Positions 10,652-17,574 of a stretch of DNA of 21,685 bases are shown piece by piece. The notes below the pieces were generated by a model, which was given only the letters and a program-made list of their open reading frames with translations, searched no databases and was not told the DNA's origin. The stretch's first letter is position 1. Each line of letters begins with the position of its first letter. This DNA comes from Priapulus caudatus (Eukaryota > Priapulida > Priapulimorpha > Priapulimorphida > Priapulidae), in the NCBI RefSeq assembly GCF_000485595.1, contig NW_014578205.1, forward strand, positions 59,201 through 80,885, in the 5' to 3' direction. A program made the translations under genes and the position numbers.

Positions 10652-13600
10652 TCATTAATTAATTATATATATATACATATAGGTTTAGTGCAGTAAGTAT
10701 AGCATGCAAACACTTACAGCGAGAGCAGTTTCTCATACCGGCATTTGTTTGCCGTCTGCTATCAAGTACTTTTGTGTATACATACAAAGCATGACACTAA
10801 AAAATAAATACATAAAACATAAATAAACATAACATAAACATATATATATATATATATATAATATAAACATATATAGTATATGCAAAGCATATTACTAGCA
10901 TACATGGGTTAATTCTCATATAGTACTTGGTATTAGCTAAAACGTGGCGCTTCTATGGTTACTTATGATCACGAAAACGTCCATTTAATATCATCAATTT
11001 AAATTTAATTAATTTAAATTTTTTACAAACCTGCCTGATAAAGGGAATAAAAACACATGTATTAAACCTAGTAACTTGTGTCAGTTTTGCACAGTCTCTT
11101 CATTCAGTCTCATCTTTTTTAAACAGCTTTACCCCTGTTATCGTAAGTAGCGTAATGATAAAAGTTTAATCACGTTAACCAATTCATTATAGGCACGCCC
11201 ATTTTCAAGTTGAAATCGGCCTCGTTCATTTTACTGGACTTACTATGTCAGAACGCTAATTTTAGTTGTAATACCTTTAGGTAAGCAGTCGATGTTAAAA
11301 TAATATTGTTTAGCAGGTTTTCTTCGTAAAAATACGCGGGAAAAAATTTAAAAATCTTGAGAAAAATCGTAAAAAGTTGGCAATAGGTCATGAAAGGTTA
11401 CCATCGCTAGCCTCCTGTGGTGTCGCATCTAATGCTTGCCAGCCACCGTAGCCCTTAGGTAGATCAGGGCGAGCCATCCAAGCCTCATTCCACACATGGA
11501 AGTTCCTGTCATAAACAAACATTATAATGAGCAATCATCGTTTTCTGGCCTATTATAGATATGTCATTAGTTTCCGTCTTGTCTATAAACAGAAGTCATA
11601 AACATCGTATAATTATGTAAGTAAATAAAACTTCGGATGAGTTCGTTTGGTAATATTGTTGATTTTAAACATGGTTTACGTAAATTTATATATAACAGGA
11701 GTCGTCACAGGACGCGTTATTGTGTAGATGTACTGAATAATTTTATATGTGAGATTCCATGTGGCGAGAGTATGTGTATGGAGCCCCATCCGACCGTACT
11801 CAAATGACGTAATATATGAGTTGACGTATTTAGAGATAGAAACGGCAGATTTTAGAAAAGAACATCTCAACAAGTCAACATAGTAACCATGACGTTGAGC
11901 GCATGACAATAGTGCCTGTATAATCTCCGGCTATACTACACAAAAATGGTGTGGACAAATACGCCAGGCGCGCCACCTAGTGCGCACCAGATGCTGTCGA
12001 CGTTCATTTCCTCAATGGTGTCCAGCTCTTCGTTGAAGTGCACGTCGACGGTGATATTCATGTTGCTGTCGTGCGCAGACGCGAAGTTAGTGACGCTGCG
12101 ACAAGGGATGCCGAGCGCGCGCATCACTGCAACCAATCAGAGATTCACAATACGAAAGCTTGTGAAATTATACCAGATTGGCACGCAAATAGGTTAAAAT
12201 CTTGAACAAATAAGGCTAAACGCGAAAGAACTTGCGCTCGTTGGTTGAATGACTGTAAATTATTGAGAGGTTGCGGTACTGACCACTGGTGGAAACACCG
12301 GAGAACACCCAACACTGGCCGTACATGACGGCTTCCTTGGTCGTGAACCACTGCTGCAGTATCTGCACCGATCCCTGCCACTCCGTGGGTGCGGTGCCTC
12401 CCATATACTCTCCGCTCCAGTTACCCGCCAATACTCCGTTATCGTCAACGTCGTTCACCTACAGCACAGTAGCTAGAGCAGTTAATAAACTCTCTAACTC
12501 ACGTACGCACTCACATACGCACGTACGCAGGCACGCACACGCGCGCGCGCGCGCACACACGCACACGCACGCACGCAGAAAACGAAGGAACGCGCGCACG
12601 TACGCACGTACGCACGCAGGCACGAGCACACGTTTGGCTGAAAACATATAAGGAACTAGCTGCGGGTACCCGCTGCGCTGGGTAAAATCGTGCTACTAAT
12701 TCATACTACTAATAATGGGAGACAATGAGAACATTGGGTAAAAATCGACAATAACATTGCACACAATATCAATATTTACAAATCAGTCTAATAAGATAAT
12801 AAGCATAGGGAAAAACTGTTGCGTATGACATTTATATGACAGCACAACCCAACTTAGAACCCCTGGGACATAATAGTAATATCGTGTAAATGACAAAAAG
12901 TTATTATAACAGCATGTACGAATGGGTTGCACTTTTCATTTCAAAGCCTCTTGATAAACAATGTTTTTCGTGTTATTCTCTGGTGCAAATATGTAGAGAT
13001 TCCTGGCGTCTGCAACTCTTGAGCTCCCCACGTACAGCTATCCATTGTGAGATCGTACCATGAATAAAAGAAATTCCATATATAGTATAGATAGAGACAG
13101 GCCAGCAAGTGGGGTCTGTGTCCACTTGATATTGTCTAGTGAATGGTTGGCGCGCAACCATGCACATTGAAATTAAGAAATTTTTCTACTGAATCAGAAA
13201 ATGCATAGCTTTCGAATGGTACAATGCATTCTGAGATCGTAGCATGTGAACTCAACCTCTCAACTCAGTGAGTAGTACCTCTGAACTGGTCCTGGTTGTG
13301 CTCTGTTTTAGTATTGGTTTCGGTTTCACAATACCAGCAGCTGATGAGGTGAGGGAAAGAAATAGTCATCGATTTTTCTGTGTGTGGCAGCACTGTACAG
13401 TGAGTGCTGACATTGTGTGAAGTTTCACGAATTCACGGATTTTTGACGGATTTTTCGGTGAGTTTCACGGTTTGACAGATTTTTTTCGTCTAGGAACACT
13501 CCCCGGGTATAGGAAATCGCCCTCTGAAAATTGCATCCAGATCGCTTGGGCGGTTTGACCGGCCATAGGGTACATACATACATACATACAAGAGCGTATA

Positions 13601-14960
13601 AAGAAGGGCCTCTTTATCTGCTCTTGATACATACATACGAACTCAAATATAGATTAGATACATAATGATGCAAAACTACGGAAGCCGCTTAGTGCCGGCG
13701 CGGACACGTTTTTCGCAGCCGGCGCCGTCATGTTTTTCGCAGCCGGCGCGGTCACCTTTTTCGCTAATTTAAAACCTCATTTCTTTTAAACCTTACAAAA
13801 AAAACAAGGCCGCGAGCGCGCGAAACACAGCACCGCGAGCGAGCGAAAACACGGCGGCGGCGGCGAGCGAGCAGAATCGGCGCGGTCGCCTTATTCGCAG
13901 CCGGCGCCGTCACCTTTTGCGTCGTAGCCGGCGCGGTCACCTTTTTCGCACCGCGAGCGAGCGAAAACACGGCGGCGGCGGCGGCGGCGAGCGAATAGAA
14001 TCGGCGCGGTCGCCTTTTTCGTAGCCGGCGCCGTCACGTTTTTCGCGAGTAATGATGACGACGTCGACGACGAAAAACGTAACCGTGCCGGCTGCGAAAA
14101 AGGTGACGGCGCCGATTCTGCCCACTCGCCGCCGCCGCCGTGTTTTCGCTCGCTCGCGGTGCTCTTTTTTAGCCTTGTCAGGGCGAGTAATGATGACGAC
14201 GTCGACTAAAAATGACGACGTCGACTAAAAATGACGACGACGGCGACGACGAAAAACGTGACGTCGCCGGTTGCGAAAAACGTGACCGCGCCGATTCTGC
14301 TCGCTCGCCGCCGCCGCCGCCGTGTTTTCGCTCGCTCGCGGTGCGAAAAAGGTGACCGCGCCGGCTACACAAAACGGCGCCGGCTGCGAAAAAGGCGACC
14401 GCGCCGATTCTGCTCGCTCGCCGCCGCCGCCGTGTTTTCGCTCGCTCGCGGTGCTGTTTTAGCCTTGTCCGGGCGAGTAATGGTGACGACGACGAGTAAA
14501 AATGACGACGACGACAACGAAAAACGTGACGTCGCCGGCTACGAAAAACGTGACGGCGCCGGCTGCGAAAAACGTGACCGCGCCGTCACTAGGCGGCTTC
14601 CGTACAAAACCTACCGTTACAACCAACAAAAAATGCCTACCATTGCAGAGATTGATCGGATGACTTGCGCAGCGTTGCCCCACATCGACGGATCCAGCCC
14701 AGACTCTTCTACGACCCTCAGAGCAGCATCGAGGATCATGTCTTCAAACTGCAGTAAGCAATCGCAACAGTTATAACGTGGACAGAATTACGGAGTGATG
14801 CAGGGTGAAAACATGGGAAGGATATAGAAGTGGCCGAAGAATAGAAGTGTACGTGCGTGCGTGAGAGTGTATGCGTGTGTGCGTGTGTGCGTGTGTGCGT
14901 ATGTGCGTGTGTGCGTGTGTGCGTGTGTGCGTGTGTGCGTGTGTACGTGAGTGTGCGTAG

Positions 14961-15014
<54 letters not shown>

Positions 15015-17534
15015 GTGTGAGCGAGAAAGAGAGAGAGCGCGCGAGAGAGAGAGAGAGAACGAGAGCGCGCACATGGGAGAGAGATAGGGGGGCGATAAAG
15101 AAAACAAGCAAGAGAGCGAGCGCGTGAGAGAGTGGTAGTGGTTATACACAGATAACTGGTAACACATAATTGATGTACCTGCCCAAAGTTCCATACACGG
15201 TAGCGCATTCTCTTCGCGGATCCACACCAGATCTTGCCCAAGTCATTCAAGACATATTCTTCTTTTTCCTCATCACTTGCCATGTACGCTTGATCATCTA
15301 AAAAAATTATTGTTTTGATTTAGGATTATGTGTGCAATTATTCTGTGTACGGGCACGTTTAGTTCATGTCTGTAATGATAACTTATTGCATTCGCAAACA
15401 AAGATTTTCTATGAAAAGAAAAAAAACGTATGATGAACGTCGTAGCGATTTTTTTCTGATGCTTTTCTCAAATTTCTCGCACAAAGTAGCGTGGACGTTT
15501 CCTGGATGCAATAACAATGTCATCTGTCTAAGATAGATACTGACCTTTGCACCATGGATTGAACAAAATGCAGACAGACTCCTTTTCGTTGAAGACTCTT
15601 GTCTTTTTAGTAGCCTTAAAAATTCCAAGTAGGCCTAAGTGTTAACTAGCATGCATTAAAGGGACATGATTTAATCTAATAATAGTTTGCGTATGTGTAC
15701 TTCTCATTTCTGCTGACGAAGAACAACATATAACACAATGAATACAAAGAATATAGCACAACGGACATAACATTATCATAACCCCCAAACTAGCTATTTA
15801 ATGTTATATGTGTAATATGCCAGTAACATTTATAATCTAATTTGAACCAAAATTGTTTTCAAACTACAAAAAAATAACAGACATTGGTAGAAATCTATAT
15901 AACCCATAATGCCTAAAGTTCCTTGCTTCGTGATAACAATTCATACACTTGGAAAAATTTTCGACATTAGCGTAATACTTTCAGCGTGATACGTCACGGT
16001 CACATATTGCGATACTTCACTGGTTTATGGTGTGATACGTCATGACTACTGTATAAGCTGTATATTTCGCGGTGGTTTAATTTTCGCGAATTTCGCGAAC
16101 GCGTCCCCGACCGCGAAAATAACAACACGCGAATAATGCATACCGCATGATACCGAATAATGCATAATTCACCGACCGCGAAATTAACCACTCGCGAAAT
16201 TGTCCGTCAAGTCTGAATTCGCAAAATTATCTGTACGCGAAAAATACGGCTTAAACAGTACATGGCGTGATACGTCATGATTACACAGTAAGATGGGTCA
16301 CGGTTACATCGTGTAATACGTCATGGCTACTTCAAGTATCTTCTACCTTAGACTCGGTGATGACGCTGAGCTTCCAGCGACCGACGGGGCAGTTGGCGGC
16401 CGGCATCACCTCGATCGTCTGCGTGTTTCCGTCCGCGAACAGAACCTTGGCTGACCACTAAGAAATAGACGCACACTCACATTGTATTGACATAGACTCA
16501 CATTGGACAAACACATCAAGGCATCAGTAACTCGCGACGTCGATACGCCGCATAGTTCAGCTAGGCAAAGTTACGGAGTAAGTATATGAAAAGAGTGCCT
16601 CGTGGAAATACAACTTCCCAGCGACGTGGAGCGGCGCACGAGTGAAGTGGAAAATTTAGCGCGCCGCAGAGTTATACTTACTTAAATACCTTAATAAAAT
16701 TATTTACTTAAAATTTACACTAACGAGACGATAGGGAGCGTGAATGCTCTAACGTACTCACTATGTAGGCTAAACAATTTATTGAATACCTCTTTATTTC
16801 CGAGATCCGGCGCATTCGGCTTCCTCAAGTGAATTAGCATTCGGGTCCTCACAGCATTTTTTGGTTTCGGACCAATGTCGAACCTCAGTCTCATCACGTT
16901 TTTTTTTCGCTCAAATTTCTGGTCAGTCGTGATCTGTAGCGATTGATGTACAACATTATTGTGTTCATTGAGGAAATGACCAGTTGAGTCACAAAGGTTG
17001 CGTTCTCAATGGATTTGCGTATTAATTACTATTATAATGTACAGTTAGTCAGTATAACGTAATAACTTACTACTACTATACTATTGTAATGTAACTAGCG
17101 CTGGCGCGCCCCAGTAAACTGGATACATTGCTACATGGTTGCCCAGTTGCTAGTTGCGAAGCATTGTTGTTACATATTGTGATATCGTGGAACGCCGTCC
17201 CTCGTTGTAGCCACGCGCGCCCCGGGATGAGGGACAACAGATCATGGATGCGCTGTCGCTGGAGTGACCAGCTAGTGACAACCGGTCGGATTGAAAAACC
17301 GTTCGACCTGCCTTTGACACGGTATATATCTAATACCCCGTACAGACTGCAAAATTTGATATGGTATTAAACTAGCGCGCGCCAGCCCCGTAAGACGTGG
17401 TGGAGGAGATGACAGTAACAGATACGGAGAAAGATCGAGATACGGAGAGGAGACGGACAAGATGTAGTCCTAGTAGGTAGTCTGTAGCAGGATGTATATT
17501 ATATATATATATATATCAATATATATGTGTGTAT

Positions 17535-17574
<40 letters not shown>

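Noticed and set aside
11946-12651. Plus-strand frames opposite exons 9 and 10
   Set aside because: They are antisense shadows of conserved transglutaminase exons and a microsatellite.
13561-13630. Helitron-type 3' terminus (hairpin near an element end)
   Set aside because: No CTRR end follows the hairpin and no TC start with an A-T target site was found at the other side.
14231-14776. Plus-strand open frame of 181 codons
   Set aside because: It runs through foldback repeat modules and then antisense through exon 8. Composition is Arg/Thr/Ala from repeats, with no motif.
14736-15283. Three long minus-strand frames rich in Thr/His/Ser/Leu
   Set aside because: They translate the TG and GA microsatellites of intron 7. 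Only the part at 15179-15297 is real, and that belongs to exon 7.
15383-15628. Minus-strand 81-codon frame as a gene
   Set aside because: It overlaps exon 6 in the wrong frame. The conserved ILFNPWCK motif is in another frame between splice sites.
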